Positions 12,501-24,756 of a stretch of DNA of 64,000 nt are shown in pieces; position 1 is the stretch's first letter, and every line of letters starts with the position of its first letter. Under the pieces are notes generated by a model. It was not told the origin of the DNA, did no database searches, and saw nothing but the letters and a program-made list of their open reading frames with translations. The translations under genes and the position numbers were made by a program. Source of the DNA: Prunus persica (taxonomy: Eukaryota > Streptophyta > Magnoliopsida > Rosales > Rosaceae). The stretch covers positions 23,078,719 through 23,142,718 of the forward strand of contig NC_034012.1 of NCBI RefSeq assembly GCF_000346465.2. The letters are read 5' to 3'.

Positions 12501-15029
12501 AAAAATAAAATTGTTGGGTTCCATTAAGTCACCCTAATGAAGTCTTTCATTTGAACAAAAAATAATAATAAATGTTATAAATAAACTAATTATAAAGTAA
12601 ATTTTATTAGGGTGTACTAGAACAAGGCTACCTCACCACTAGAATACTCTAAGAGACTCCAGATGTATCTATTGTAAGAATAAATAATTTAATTTTTCTT
12701 AATTTTGGTCATAGAAAGAAATATAATTTATTTGGTAATTTTTGACGAAAGATTTTGGCAGTGGGAAAGCAATCTAGTCAACACGTCTTCTAAATTTGCT
12801 TTTGTTCGTTGGTACGAATTGTTCTTTTTGTCAAATAATGCAACAACCAGGCAAACACGCAGGAAAGCCTCCAACCACAATTCAAGGTTCAAACAATAAT
12901 TCTAATTCTAGCTAATTAAAGTAAATTATTTTCTCTCACTAAACAGACCTAATCAACATATAAATGTAACAAAAAATTGCTAGGGAGATATAAGTTAAAG
13001 TGATTACATGGAACTTAAAATGAAGTTTTGTTAAAATTGCTTTTAGCTTTTGCTTATTAAAGATTCTTGCTATAAGGGGTTTGTAGCTGAAGTTAACCAT
13101 TTGAGGTCTTCGGTTCGATTCATCTTCTCTTAATATTGCTTGTATCAAAGAAAAAAAATATTCTTGCTAATTTTGTGTTTTGGTGAACACCAATCATTAA
13201 AAAAAAAAACATGCTTAAACGAGTTCCAATTTATACTTCAAAGACCAAGCAAATCCATGACTTGAAATAGAACTTTTGACGTACACAATTGAAATCAAGT
13301 CTGTCTGGTAGTTGGCATGCAGTGAGAATATTTTCATGTGGCACTTAATATCTGGCTAAGATTAACTCTCCTTATCATATGTGTCTTTTGTTGGACTAAA
13401 ACGCAAGTGTTATATGGTGTATGCTTTCTTGTGTCGATTTCTCTCGTAAAAGTAATTAAGTTACATGAGAAGAGAGATAAGCACAAAAATACGACGGACC
13501 GTTGTAGAAATTTTCCCAATTAGAAATATTGAATTGCATCCTGGACCCTGGTTACTATATGCTTAAAAGTTTGTGTTTGTTTGTTTGTTTGTTTGTTTTC
13601 TAAGATAATAATCATAGCCTAAAATATCACTTTTGAATTTGGGTGAAAACATTGGAAATGAGTAGAAAGATTTATAACTTTTTTTAAATATTTTTGTTGT
13701 TTCTTGGCCAGCAGCAGCCGATGCACGCAGCCTGCGCGCAGGAGTACAAAAGGGGTTGGAAAACGAGGTTATTTTGAAAAGAGTCGTGGGCAATTTGAAA
13801 GAAATTCAGAATATTTAAGCAATATTCAGAAAGCGAAGTTGTTTTTGCTTCTGTATTTTGTTTATTTATTTATTAATTTTGTCAAATAAAGAACAAATGA
13901 AAGCGAAATACCACCATTACTAAACCTATTGACTTGACTAACTAATTTATGAACAAATACTTGACTTGTATTTGCAGTTAAACCAATCAAAGGCCCTTTA
14001 TTCAATTTTTAAATCTAATTATGATTTCTTATTAGACATTTATCATTGATTATTAGCATATAATATGCAACAATAATGTCCATATTTTGTTCCACTACTC
14101 TACATTTTTTTTCTCGGAATTTCACAAATAGGTTCATTCTAACATTACATTTTATTTATAAAGATAAAAATAAAAATTTCCTTCAAGTCCAATACTTTAG
14201 ATTAGAAAAACTCCAACATATACTTTCAAGTGAAAAAATTATAACACACTAAGAACCAATTAGAAAATGGCAATAATTGAGAAGTTTTTTTTTTCCTCCA
14301 AAGAAGCGTTGTAAGAGTGTTTATATAAAATATCATGTTCGAATGGGACTAACTGTAAAAAAAAACTATTCTTTCCCAGTAATAACTGTCTAGTATATAA
14401 AAAGTAGAATAGAACACAAGAAAAAGGGCTCATATTATAACTAGCGATTGCCTGGGGCGCAAGACAACTAACAAAAAGTAAAAAAAGAAAAAGAAACGCA
14501 TGAATGATATCAATTATCTGACCTGGTTTTGGACAGCTTGGAAGCAGCCCAGGAAGAGATTGAGCAGCCCTGCATGCACCATGACGGCCTCTTCCTCTCC
14601 ATTATTATTGGTTAATGGAGAAAAAAGGCCGTGGCCAGCGCTACCCAACGCCACCAGATTCCTGCTGCATCTCGAATATTCTTCTTCCTCTGATGATGAT
14701 GGTGATGGTGATAGTGATGATGTCATAATTCCGTTACTGGAAAAGGCAAAGTAACAGACATCTCCGATTTGGTGGGGTACAAAGCCGCCGTATGGAGCAG
14801 CGGCCGCCGTGTTGGCTACGCTGCATAGCTTCCATGCCTCGCTCAGCAAAGGCGTCGAGGCCAAGAAACTTGCCACCATCTCGCTGCTCTCAAACCTGCA
14901 TGAAAATATATAAGTATATATGAATATGATTAATTAACTAATCAAAGTCTTCCCCTTTTTGTTCAAATATTTCCGAAGAAAATTTCTTGGTCATGATCAA
15001 ATTCATTATTCATGCAGGTTGGAAATTAC

Positions 15030-15076
<47 letters not shown>

Positions 15077-15098
15077 ACGGTGAAGCTTCGGTATCCAT
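9569..15098 (-). CDS. PAD4: PAD4-like lipase-like immune regulator
   Basis: PHYTOALEXIN DEFICIENT 4 partners EDS1 in TIR-NLR and basal immunity as a nucleo-cytoplasmic heterodimer. Four exons: 15098-15079 (20 nt), 14895-14523, 11143-10436 and 10357-9569, total 630 codons with phases agreeing. The tiny first exon reads MDTEASP and joins FESSEMVASFLASTPLL, matching the Arabidopsis N-terminus in kind. The lipase-like domain has GHSIGG (Ser about 148), an Asp in SKYDIMPR (about 210) and a His in EDHLKYG (about 321), so the Ser-Asp-His set appears kept. The C-terminal EP domain shows ECLKIARRL, KVNMNRHKLAAFW, KWVNASQFYILLVEPLEIAEYY, TQDSCFWAKVEEA and AKNSSYQKLLEEL. Compared with Arabidopsis PAD4 (541 aa) there are about 55 extra residues between MPR and the CPFGNYLFC segment. 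Wording fits PAD4 rather than SAG101 or EDS1. Confidence 0.93.
11144..14522 (-). other. PAD4 intron 2, 3.4 kb
   Basis: AT-rich intron far longer than the other PAD4 introns. It includes a decayed MULE/FAR1-like fragment (12151-12411), a GTTT tetranucleotide run near 13573-13600 and several long poly-T tracts. No other coding signal was found. Its size looks due to inserted, degraded repeats. Confidence 0.75.
12151..12411 (+). pseudogene. MULE/FAR1-type transposase DNA-binding domain fragment
   Basis: An 85-codon open frame. Its second half, VVCGVQNHTTSEYLEGHSFAG, resembles the C-H-N-H end of the FAR1/WRKY-like zinc domain of Mutator-type transposases (pattern VxCGxHNHxxxxxLxGHxxAG). The first half, with TLASKRNGEYEPCKYSKK, fits the start of the same domain. 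The cysteine-rich middle is missing or mutated and nothing of the catalytic domain follows. It lies antisense inside PAD4 intron 2. Family assignment is tentative. Confidence 0.5.
15032..15074. repeat. (GA)n microsatellite next to PAD4 splice donor
   Basis: A 43-bp pure GA/CT tract inside PAD4 intron 1. On the PAD4 strand it begins four bases after the 5' splice site (gtaa followed by CT repeats), so repeat-length changes fall directly beside the donor of a 20-nt exon. Confidence 0.9.
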
Positions 15099-16252
15099 GG
15101 ACTGACCGAGTGATTGGCTTCTTCTTCTTCTTTGGGGTCTTTAAGACAACCAGAGTGTTAATGCAATTTCGTGCCTATACGCGGTGCTTTTGTAAGGGTT
15201 GAAATAAACAAGTGCTTTTTTTTACGGGAGATTTCCTATTATATTCAATGTAGGAACTCAAATTATTAAAAAAAATTTATATGAAATGGACACACTCAAA
15301 GCCTATTTACAACATAACAAAAAGACCTTTAATTTTTTTTAAATTATAATACTTCCATTGATTTCTTAAAACAAACTCAACTCCAAAACCTCATAATAAA
15401 AAACCCAAAACACTCAACAGGGCATCAAAGTAATTTGATAATCAAAATTAAATTTAATAGGACCCGTTGTCATTTTTTGGGGTTTTTTTTTTTATAGAAA
15501 TTAAATAGTGTATGGTTTATCTATATTATTAGAATGAATATATAACTAAATATCTTTTTTTTTATTTTATAACATGAGTTTATTAGTGAAATCCTCTTAA
15601 CAAATCTTCACTATACGCATGTTATAATCGTTACTGTTAATTTCCTAAATCACAATTTAAAGATCACACTTACAAAACTCAATCGCTTTGCTTGAGGTGC
15701 AATTAGTGTAAACTTTCATTATTTTGTGGGGTTTTGGATTTGATTAGTGACACTAATATTATAATTAATTATAAAAAGTTAGTTGGTTGGGTCAATTTTA
15801 TTCATGCAAGAATCTTGACTGGCAGATTGAAATACCGTGTGTTTTGGGGGTGGGGCACTTATTAGGGATCTGTATGGCTGGCCTTGAGAGTTGCACGACA
15901 TCTAAAATCCAAACCGTACATTATCATTATTGTTTTTTTATTTTCAAGGTACCTTTTCATGTTCTTGTTGAATTTTTCTTTTTATTTTTCTTTGGGCCAC
16001 ATGAGGTGAGTGCTGCTGATATAAACGCGGTTGCTTTTGCGTCTTTAAGTGGGTTGGACTTGGAGGTGAAAACCTATGTTTTGTTTTGTTCATGCCTCCA
16101 TGTCATCATCAACATTCAGTTCAACGCGACTCTACTTACTTGGATCACATCTCATGGCAGAGCATGTTTACTAACTTGGAATCGGAGTGAACATAAATCC
16201 ATATTAGCACAACCCAATTATATTTTTAGAAAACAAAGAAAGCATTAAGGCC
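15099..16252. other. Intergenic, PAD4 upstream region
   Basis: Should hold the PAD4 promoter and 5' UTR in its left part. The sequence is AT-rich. A 153-codon open frame at 15787-16248 has no recognisable domain and is rejected. No clear TATA box or W-box cluster could be called. Confidence 0.4.
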
Positions 16253-16632
16253 CTATTCGGTATCCTACTCAAAAAATTATTATTATTATTTTTAAAATAT
16301 GAATTTTCAAATAGTAATTTTAAGATTTAAAAACTTGTTTGGGATTGAACTCCAAATTATTTTTAAGATCTAAAAAAATTGAAATTAAAATCAGAAAATC
16401 AAAAATCCTAGATTTCTAAATTGAAATTAACAAAAGAAAGGAGAGGGCCAGAGAGCGTGAAGAGAGGGAGGAGAGATTAAGACGTGAGAGAGATAGCGTG
16501 GAGAGAGGGAGGAGAGATTAAGACGTGAGAGATGGAGAGGGAGGAGAGATTAAGACAGGAGAGGAGAGATTAAGACAGGGAGGAGAGATTAAGACGTGAG
16601 AGATGTAGCGTGGAGAGAGGGAGGAGAGATTA

Positions 16633-16670
<38 letters not shown>

Positions 16671-16730
16671 TTGTTTTTAGTAATGGGGTGTTTTTGAGTT
16701 TTTAAAAATGGGCCTACCAAAAGGGTTTTT
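16253..16730. mobile_element. Probable MITE with internal GA-rich minisatellite
   Basis: Begins with ggccctattcggtatcctac, the GGCCC-TTCGGTA type of end seen on PIF/Harbinger or hAT MITEs. Its interior holds at least six copies of a ggaggagagattaagac unit between about 16440 and 16665, ending in a pure GA run. The right end (about 16705-16730) has an inverted ggcctaccaaaagg, suggesting a degenerate TIR. Target duplications were not resolved. Confidence 0.4.
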
Positions 16731-17239
16731 GTGGTTTTGAACTTAAAATCTGTTTTTGAGTTTATAAAATTGGATCTAAGTAGGAATTATTCTCAGTTTT
16801 CAGGATTATCCAAAGCGAAAAGAGTTTATAGCTATCAACAATTCAGACTAATTGTACAACCGGTCATTTGCCTCAACTCAGTAAATGCCATTCGATTTTC
16901 TTTCTTTCTTTATGTTGCTGTCTTATGTATAATGTTTCATTAATTTAAAACTGCAATTCATCTTTGAAACGAACTAAAAAAAGAACATTAAATCTACATG
17001 TGATGTGACCAATAAAAACCCAACCAAAACAAAACAGCAAAAACATGGTTTACTAATCCAACGTCAGAAGCTGTATTGCACTGGTAAAATAGCACAATCA
17101 CTGCGAATTTGGTGCATACTAATAGCACTCCTACCAGGATTTTTTCATACTTATTGCATTTTCACAGAAGAGAATGGTCTGCTGTTGGCGGTTGGTTGTT
17201 ATAGCAAAGAATCCTCAATGGAGAATGTCTAAAACTTTA

Positions 17240-17461
17240 TCACTGGCCTGACCTTGTTGCGGCCGCGAGAGGTTGAACAGCAGCTAAAGGATTCACCTGG
17301 TATGAAAATGCAAGCTGCCACAAGTCTACCAGAGCATTCTTCATTGATAAAGTCTGTCTCCGAACAATTCTGAATGAAACATAATAATTTAAACATCAAA
17401 TCAGTAAAGTCTACCAGTGCATTCTCCATTTAGGAAAACCAATAAACAAAACTGAACAAGT

Positions 17462-17499
<38 letters not shown>

Positions 17500-20400
17500 G
17501 TAAACAAGTGACGTGTCAGTCATTGATATAATATCATGATGTCACACCAAAACACCATTCCAATTCTACGTGGGCGTGTTACGATAAATAAGCATTCAAA
17601 TCAATCATGCATACGGACATTAGTGTTGTGTGTCTACGTGCACACAATGTGTCCAACAGCCAACTCCTACAAATCCAGACATGCTGAATTGTAATGAGTC
17701 TTTTGGATTTATACAAAGTAAAATATAACATAGATATCTGTGGTTTGAGCATAAGTTTTCATTGAGAATAATTAATATATATATCAAAGCTATTTTGGAA
17801 AATTAACCTTGTAAAAATTTCTTTGCAAACAATATTAACACCTGAGTAACTCTGCTCTCCTGTTAACATAAATGAAGGTGATTCTCTTCAAGCTTCCAAA
17901 TGAAGTATTAAGCATGGGTGGACACAAGTGGTGTCCTTTGGAGAACTCAAATTCAAAAAGGTCCTACGAATCAGATATGAACACATTTTCAGTATTATCC
18001 TATCAAATTCAATTCTTTATTCTATATCATGTGAATCATCCATATCCACATGAGACACTGACAGATAGTCTCCGCTTGTTTGTTGTCATCTAAATAATTT
18101 CAAACAATTATCCAGCATCATTAACAATTTTGTATGGCTAATGAGGTGTCAATGTGTCATCCAACTCACTAGTCAAATTTGCACAAGGGAAAGAGGGGCA
18201 ACCAGTTGAGTGCAGATAATCAGCGTTCGTAACAAAAAGAAGTATAGAAGTAACAAGTTAAAGTGACCTTTGTTTTTCAAAAAATTACTGAACTGTCCAC
18301 CCAGGCAGTGACCACAGCATTATCAGAGCAGCGAGAAACATAAAAAGGCTATTGATTAATTTCATGCAACAGATCCATTTTACCAAAAAAGGCTATTGAT
18401 TAATTTCAGACAACAGGTCCATTTACCAAAATAAGGATATTGACTAATTTCATGCAAACATGTGTGTTTTACCATACAGAAGCTAACGCATGTCTAGGCG
18501 GCAACTATCTTAGATGATGACTAGAGGGAATGGAACCAATATCAAGACCATGGACATTGAATGCATACATGTTGACTATGAAGAGAGAATATCTCACCTC
18601 TTTATGCTAGCTTGTTTCCTCCGGAAAACATAATATATGAGCAGAATCAAGAAGCCCAGGACAATCTTTCCATTAGATATTACCACCTGAGCACTTCCAA
18701 ATTTCAGAGTGATGGTACGGAACCACCAGAAACATGGTTCCAATCTTTTAGATAAATTAAAAACTGCTTGGTTCTTAGCAGTGTCTCCCCTTGGAGGGTA
18801 TTTGTTTTTTGGATATCCGTCTGGCACAGTTATCTGCTGCAAACATGACGAATGACCTTCATTGTCGTCCACCAGCAAAGATGAGAAGGTACCTTGTGAG
18901 GAATTAGTGGCCTTAACAGAATGCAGTGAGTGTAATCTTCTCAGAAGTACCTAGGAAAACACATGGAAGAAACTGAAGTGGTATCAATTTCTTTTAACCT
19001 AAAAATTCGATAAACTGAATATACCATTTTAAATTAAGTTAAATAACGCAACTTAGCAATATGTCAATAATTCAAGAAAAGAAAGAAGTTAAAGGACAGT
19101 GTCATATCACATGGGAAGAAAACTTCTTCAATAAGTGAGTAAGCCATACTTGTACTCAATAAGGAGTGCTACTCACCATGCAAAAATGGCAGAGACATAG
19201 TACTCCCATAAATAGAATAATATAAAAAGTGAAAGGTTTTGCATTTATTTGGACGGTTTCCAGTTCTCAAAATAATTTAAAACCACATGACCTTTTCGCT
19301 TTATCGAAAAAGAAATATGCTACTCAATTACCGCATATGAGTACCAGGAAAAATGTGTAAGAATACCGAAATTAAATTTGATGACAGCGTGGGGTTGGAC
19401 CACTGAGTGTCTTGCGAAATTCAGTGGCGTAGCACAAAGAATAGGATACGCAACATGATTTCAACTTGTTATAAGGAAAAAGCTCATTTTTCAAGCACTA
19501 AGTTCAACCAGAAATGTCTTATGTACTTGTGTGTGTCTAAAGACCCTGTCAGCAGACAGAAAGGCGTTGCCCTTTTAACATTGTAGAGACAGTGTCTTCT
19601 GAATCTCAGTCAACCATATCTAGATAACAAAGTTTCTCTAGCATGAGACTGCTATTTGTGGTATAATACCATATAGGAAACCTCACTCAGAAAGAGAATC
19701 TAAACCCCACAACAAGCTTTTGTCTCCAATTTCACAAAGAAAGGCCTTCTAAAAATAAAACAAAAGGCAAAGAAGGGTGAAATTTTTATAGACATAGAGT
19801 GAACTTAACCAATAATACCACTTCAATTAATTCTCGTGGTACAGAATCAAACATATGAAGCGTAGATTATTTACCTGTCTTCTGTCCTCAGGTAATTTAG
19901 CATTCTCGACCCAAGAAGATGCAAGGTCAATATCATTCAAAATGGTTCCCAGAAGTTTCAGAACATAGACCTCAACAACTTCTAGATACGTATCAACTCC
20001 CAAGAGAAAAGGCCCATCACATTTTTCCGTATAATCTGCATTTTCTTCTGTACCAACAAGAACATATTGTTCATCGACAAAAGTCCACCTGCTAAGGAAC
20101 TCTTCCAGAAATTCTTGAACACCAAGAGAGTGCCCTTCTGATATATAAAAACATATCCTGAAAAACAAATTCAGACAGAAATTTTGAAAACCACAATTTC
20201 CAATGATGCTTTTAGAATCAAACAATATGAAATTGATAAACTTTCAAAAGGCATTTTAAATACTTATCAAACAAAGAATCCGAATAAGGATAACTTGAGC
20301 TGGAGATAAGAGTACCCAGTGAGAAGAACTTGAACAGGAATAGTAGGAACAAAAGCAAATAATAGTTTGAGCTCGTGCAGAATTTCTGATGTCCTGCATC

Positions 20401-21298
20401 AACCCAAATTAAGTCACATTCATTATGAAAAAGGATAACTAGGAGAATTTCTTAAAGATAAACAATCAATGAGCAGTTGAAATAGATAGAATTTTAAAAT
20501 AACAAAGAATCTGCAGTTGGGTAACAGCCGGATGAATGTATTCCAAAGAACACATTACTTTTGAACTACATATAAAGCCCACTAAATCATTAACTTCCCT
20601 GGAAATTTATAAAAATCTCAGCCATAGTAATTTACATCAATTCTGAAGTGATTGCATAATATATAGAAATTACATAAAGGAAAAGACTGAAAAAGAATTT
20701 AACATACACAATGAAAGGAGTAAAAATGTGATTTTAGATATTTTCAGCGGTGCAATCAATCAATTCCACAAAGATTGAAGCTACCCATAAAAGAATAGAT
20801 GGACATACCTTCCAAGTTCTCTTAAGGATTGGACAAGCACCATACCAGCCGATTCCAACATGTCATACAATTCAAAATGGTCTGTGGCTTCAAGGTCTTC
20901 ACTATGTTTAGAAAGACGCTTCAAAATAGAGGAGGCTGATGACGCTGCCTCCTCATACATTGAGCAAACAAGGTAGCTGAAAATTATCACAATAAACAAT
21001 TGGAGACAGAATAGGAGATAGTATTGGATTATAAAATGGGTAATGAAATTAAAGCAAAACTGACCTCTCGGAAAGCTCAATTTCTTCCCAGATTGCAGGG
21101 TCGGAGCTTTTGGAACTCATCTCCATTTCACAGTCTTTCTCTGACTTGCCTTGTGAACCGGATTCTACCTGTTGAAATTGAATCAAATGGAGCATTGAAT
21201 ATACCAAATATTAACTTTTGCATGACAACACGTTGCTCAATGCGTACCTCGGTTGAAGACGAGCAATTGCTCTGACTCTCACTCGCCTCAGTCTTCAT
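17240..21298 (-). CDS. APEM9: APEM9/DAYU peroxisome biogenesis protein
   Basis: Tail-anchored peroxisomal membrane protein that recruits the PEX1-PEX6 ATPase complex, the plant functional counterpart of PEX26/Pex15. Seven exons, phases consistent: 21298-21248, 21168-21065, 20976-20809, 20393-20316, 20157-19875, 18950-18598 and 17369-17240, totalling 389 codons. Family marks in order: DPAIWEEIELSESYLVCSMYEEAAS, ELYDMLESAGMVLVQSLRELGR, TIPVQVLLTG, VDTYLEVVEVYVLKLLGTIL, LLRRLHSLHSVKA, then LEPCFWWFRTITLKFG. A single membrane helix (KIVLGFLILLIYYVF, about residues 322-337) is followed by RRKQASIKR and the C-terminal KNALVDLWQLAFSYQVNPLAAVQPL. The N-terminal 17-codon exon is the least certain part; a downstream Met in exon 2 is an alternative start. 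Confidence 0.92.
17465..17498. repeat. (AT)17 microsatellite
   Basis: Pure AT dinucleotide tract of about 34 bp in the last intron of APEM9, 95 bp upstream (gene sense) of the last exon. Confidence 0.9.
18343..18474. repeat. Tandem triplication, 44-bp unit, in APEM9 intron
   Basis: Three successive copies of an approximately 44-bp unit containing ggctattgattaatttca; the third is more diverged. Copies are phased at 18347, 18391 and 18435. It lies in the intron before the last exon and is not coding. Confidence 0.8.
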
Positions 21299-21840
21299 TC
21301 TCAATCGCACGGAAACCTAGTCCCTGGACAGAGCTGGAAAATCAGAGATTCTGTGGAGAAATGTGGAAGTTTGAGGAATGCCACTTGAAATTTTAAGCTA
21401 TGTACATGATTACTGAGTGAATATTAATAAATTCTATAATCAGGGCCCCCAAAAAAAAAAAAAACTAATGAACACCCCTTTGCATATAATCGATTTTCCT
21501 GTAATCATAAGTTTCTCAATAGTGTAAAAGAAGCAAATTAATGAATAAAAGCACAGAAGAGGGAAAAAGAGAAGAAGTACCTGATAGAGCTGGAGAAGGT
21601 TGCGAATTCTGTCCTAGTGTTGGAGGTTTCTGCAGACTTTATCGAGGCCGCTATGCATACAAGTTACAACCTTCTATTCTATTATGCATTTCATTCTGAT
21701 GCTCAAATCGAACTCACAAACAGGAGTGGAGGGAAGGGAACCCAACATTGAATTTGAGGGGAAAGAAGAAACTGAGGAAGAAGAACGTGCAGGGAGAAAT
21801 GGAAAGGAGATAACTGTTTCGTGAGAAATCTCTTTTTCGG
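21299..21840 (-). promoter_or_regulatory. APEM9 5' leader and promoter
   Basis: Upstream of the APEM9 start. A plausible 5' UTR splice donor (ctatcag followed by gtacttc, near 21590 on the minus strand) suggests a leader intron. No TATA box is evident. Confidence 0.4.
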
Positions 21841-22252
21841 TCAAGAAACTGAATTTATTTTACCCTCCGTTAATTTTAAAAAATTATGGTGATATTTTTT
21901 TTTAATTTTTTTTTTAAAGTGACAAATTAAACCCTATAAATTCAGGTGACATCGCTAAAATTCCTTTATTTTATCTTTTAAATATTTTTACTTCTATGTA
22001 ATGATTTCTTACATTGTTACTCTCATTTTATTAAATTACTAGCCCCTTGAGCGTCCCAATTGAATTTTTTAAAAGAAAAAGAAGAAAACCAATTGTAAAT
22101 GATTTGGCTTTGGTGACAGCTTGTAAGCAACAATTGCACACAATGAGGGATAGTAAATGAGATATTTTGCTTGATATAGAGCAAGAACTGAGATCTCTCC
22201 TTCTTCTCCTCTCCCATCTTGAGAGTTGTTAGCTCATCCTTGCTCGAAATTA

Positions 22253-23522
22253 GATCTGACAATATCGTACATGACCTGTTAACACGACATGAATTCGCAA
22301 AAAAAAATTAGTATTCAGGTTCGGGTTATCGTGTCGTGCTGATATCCTAATGACCCGTTAGCTTAAAGCCACACGTTAAGCTAACGGGTCATGTCTTATA
22401 GTGTCAATTCGTGAATATCCGTTAACCCATTAAGCTCAGGGGCATTTTTGTAAATTTATATCTTTCTTCTTTTTTCTTCTTTTTCTTATTCTCTTTCTTC
22501 TCTTTCATCTCTTCCTCCCATATTCCCCCCCGACTCTCCCACTGTCTTTCTCTCTCTCTGCCAGCCTCTTCCTCCTCCTCCTTAAGTGAACCCTCCCTCT
22601 CACTGGTTGTTGATTTTTTTTTTTCAATTTTTTTTTTTTTTTGGGGTTTGCTGCCGATTTGCTTATATCATGTAACTCTAATTGTGATTTAGTGGTTTTA
22701 ATTTATTATGTTTTGTGAAATTTTAGTTCTATGGATCGGGGTTGGTATTTTGTGAAGTTGAGAGGGTGATGTGATTAATGAGTGTTTTTTCAGTTTTTAA
22801 AAGGAGCTTGAATTGATATATTCATAGTTCGATTCCCTTGGGTTAAGCCCAGGAGAGGTATGTTGGGTCATTAATGGAGGTTTATGGATTGGAGAAGGAG
22901 GAGAGAAAGAGGAAGAGGGGGGCTATGCAGTGGTTCTAGACATGGTTTTTTTTTTTTCAATTTTTTTAATTCTTAAAGTGTGAAACGGGTCATGTCATGT
23001 GATTCCGAATTGTAACGGGTGGTGTTCATGTTTGACATTTTCCACCTTTTTTCTTATTGTGTCATGTCGTGTCAACCCGTTAAGAAAAAGCTGGTTTACA
23101 CGAACTCGACAAGAACACTACAAACATGACACGAATGCTAGGCCTACTCGAAATGGGTGTTTTTCCCTTGAGCTATGTCTCATATTTGGGGCTTCTTGCC
23201 TCTTATTTTGATTTCTTTCCTTTTTCTCTTTTTTCCCTTCTATTATGCCCAATCCTACAAAACCTGAAAATGTACTATCTCCCTTTCCTTTCTTCCTCAC
23301 CCACCATTCCTCTTCACCCTCCACTTCTCATAGTAGCATTTTCATGCCCTTAACAGATTAACGTGGATTTACGAATGACACTGACACAATCCGTTAGCTT
23401 AACCGATGTCTAACGGGTCACCCGTTCTTAACCCGACTCGATAAGTCCAACTTGAATACTGATTTTTTCGTGTGAATTCATGTCGTGTTAGCGAATCGTG
23501 GACAATATTGCCAGATCTACTT
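22253..23522. mobile_element. TIR element, about 1.27 kb, non-autonomous
   Basis: The two ends are inverted copies of about 70 bp. The left reads agatctgacaatatcg then aacacgacatgaattc then agtattcaggtt; the right, inverted, reads agatctggcaatattg, aacacgacatgaattc, agtattcaagtt. Further inside are repeated tracts of the type acccgtta/cgtgtcgtgt. The core is pyrimidine-rich with no credible ORF. I could not find a clean target duplication, so the superfamily (MULE or hAT) is open. Confidence 0.65.
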
Positions 23523-23639
23523 TCAATTTATGTTTATTAAGAGTCGTAACTCAATCTTTTTCCTACACTACAGTTACCAAACATTGTACCTTGGATATAA
23601 AATATATACGTAGTATTGTCATGTTCCTAGAACACTTAG

Positions 23640-24742
23640 TGCTTGCAACCACAATCATATGATGTACTTGGCTCATTGAACTCAAGGACTTGATGTTTCA
23701 AGTGCTGAGTTGAGTTTTCATCATTAGTGACTTTGTGAAATGGACTTTAATCCGATCCCTTGTGATGTCTTAGACACCATATCCCTTGAAAATCCTTTAG
23801 TTAATGAATCCACCAAATTTTGACATGATCTTACAAAATTGATGGTTAGAACCCCATAACTTATCAGTTGACTCACATAACTGTGTCTTAGACCAATGTG
23901 TCTAGACTTTCCATTATATACTTGGCAATAAGCCTTTGATAGTGTTGCTTGACTATCACAATATATAGAGATAAGAGGCACTGGCTTTGCCCATAATGGT
24001 ATATCTATCATTAGATTTATAAGCCATTCCGCTGCTTTAGTATAAGAGGCTATAAGGCTACATGACTCAACTGCCATGATGGAATCTGAAATGCATGTAT
24101 GTTTCTTTGAGCCCTAAGACATGGCACCTCCACCAAGTGTGAAAATCTAGCCATTTGTGGATTTATGATCTTCATAATCATTTATCCAATTGGATTCCGT
24201 ATATCTTCCCAAAACTGTAGGATTTCCATTATACCAAATTCCTTAACATTAAGGTATTTTGATATTCTAGATTTTGCATTTCGATGTAATTGACTACGAT
24301 TACTTGTAAACCTACTAAGTTTACTCACAACTTGCATTTCAAATATTATAAGAACTAGATTATAAGAATTTCTTCGTTGTGTTTACAACTTCTAAATCAG
24401 TTCTAAAGATTAACATATAATCTACGTATAAGTTAATGATAACTCATTTTCCATTTTGAAACTTGCTATAAACGCACTTGTCTTAATCATATATTCGAAA
24501 ACCATTGGAAACAATCACCTTATCAAACTTTTCTTGCCATTGTTTTGGTGCTTGTTTTAAAGCATATAATGATTTTATTAACTTACACACCTTGTGTTCT
24601 TGTGCAGACATGACAATACCCTCCGGTTGATGCATATAAATCTCTTTATCTTTATTCACCATTTAGGAATGTTGTTTTGACATCTATTTGATGAATTTCA
24701 AAGTAGTAAAGAGATGTTAAGGCTATGAGAACTCTTATGGTT
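23640..24742 (-). pseudogene. Ty1/copia pol fragment, RT-RNase H part (left piece)
   Basis: Minus-strand remnant of a copia polyprotein. The far end (23724-24077) is open and encodes an RNase H C-terminus with SIYCDSQATLSKA, SRHIGLRHSYVSQLI and the NLVDSLTKG signature. Between 24100 and 24742 the reverse transcriptase is broken by stops and frameshifts but still shows VLIALTSLYYFEIHQIDVKTTFLNG and the YMHQPEG and CKLIKSLYALKQ segments. It is interrupted at 24742 by the CACTA element; the reading continues at 48897 on the other side. It is non-functional. Confidence 0.88.
24740..24742. repeat. CACTA target-site duplication, left copy
   Basis: The trinucleotide gtt directly abuts the CACTA end here and is repeated at 48894-48896. 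Three bp is the size typical of CACTA insertions. The copia frame becomes continuous when the element and one gtt are ignored. Confidence 0.9.
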
Positions 24743-24756
24743 CACTACTACAAAAA

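Noticed and set aside
15787..16248. 153-codon open frame upstream of PAD4
   Set aside because: Low-complexity poly-Phe runs from poly-T tracts, no domain, no splice or promoter context.
22253..22280. Target-site duplication for the TIR element at 22.25-23.5 kb
   Set aside because: The flanking bases (ctcgaaatt and actttcaat) are only loosely similar, so I do not claim a duplication.
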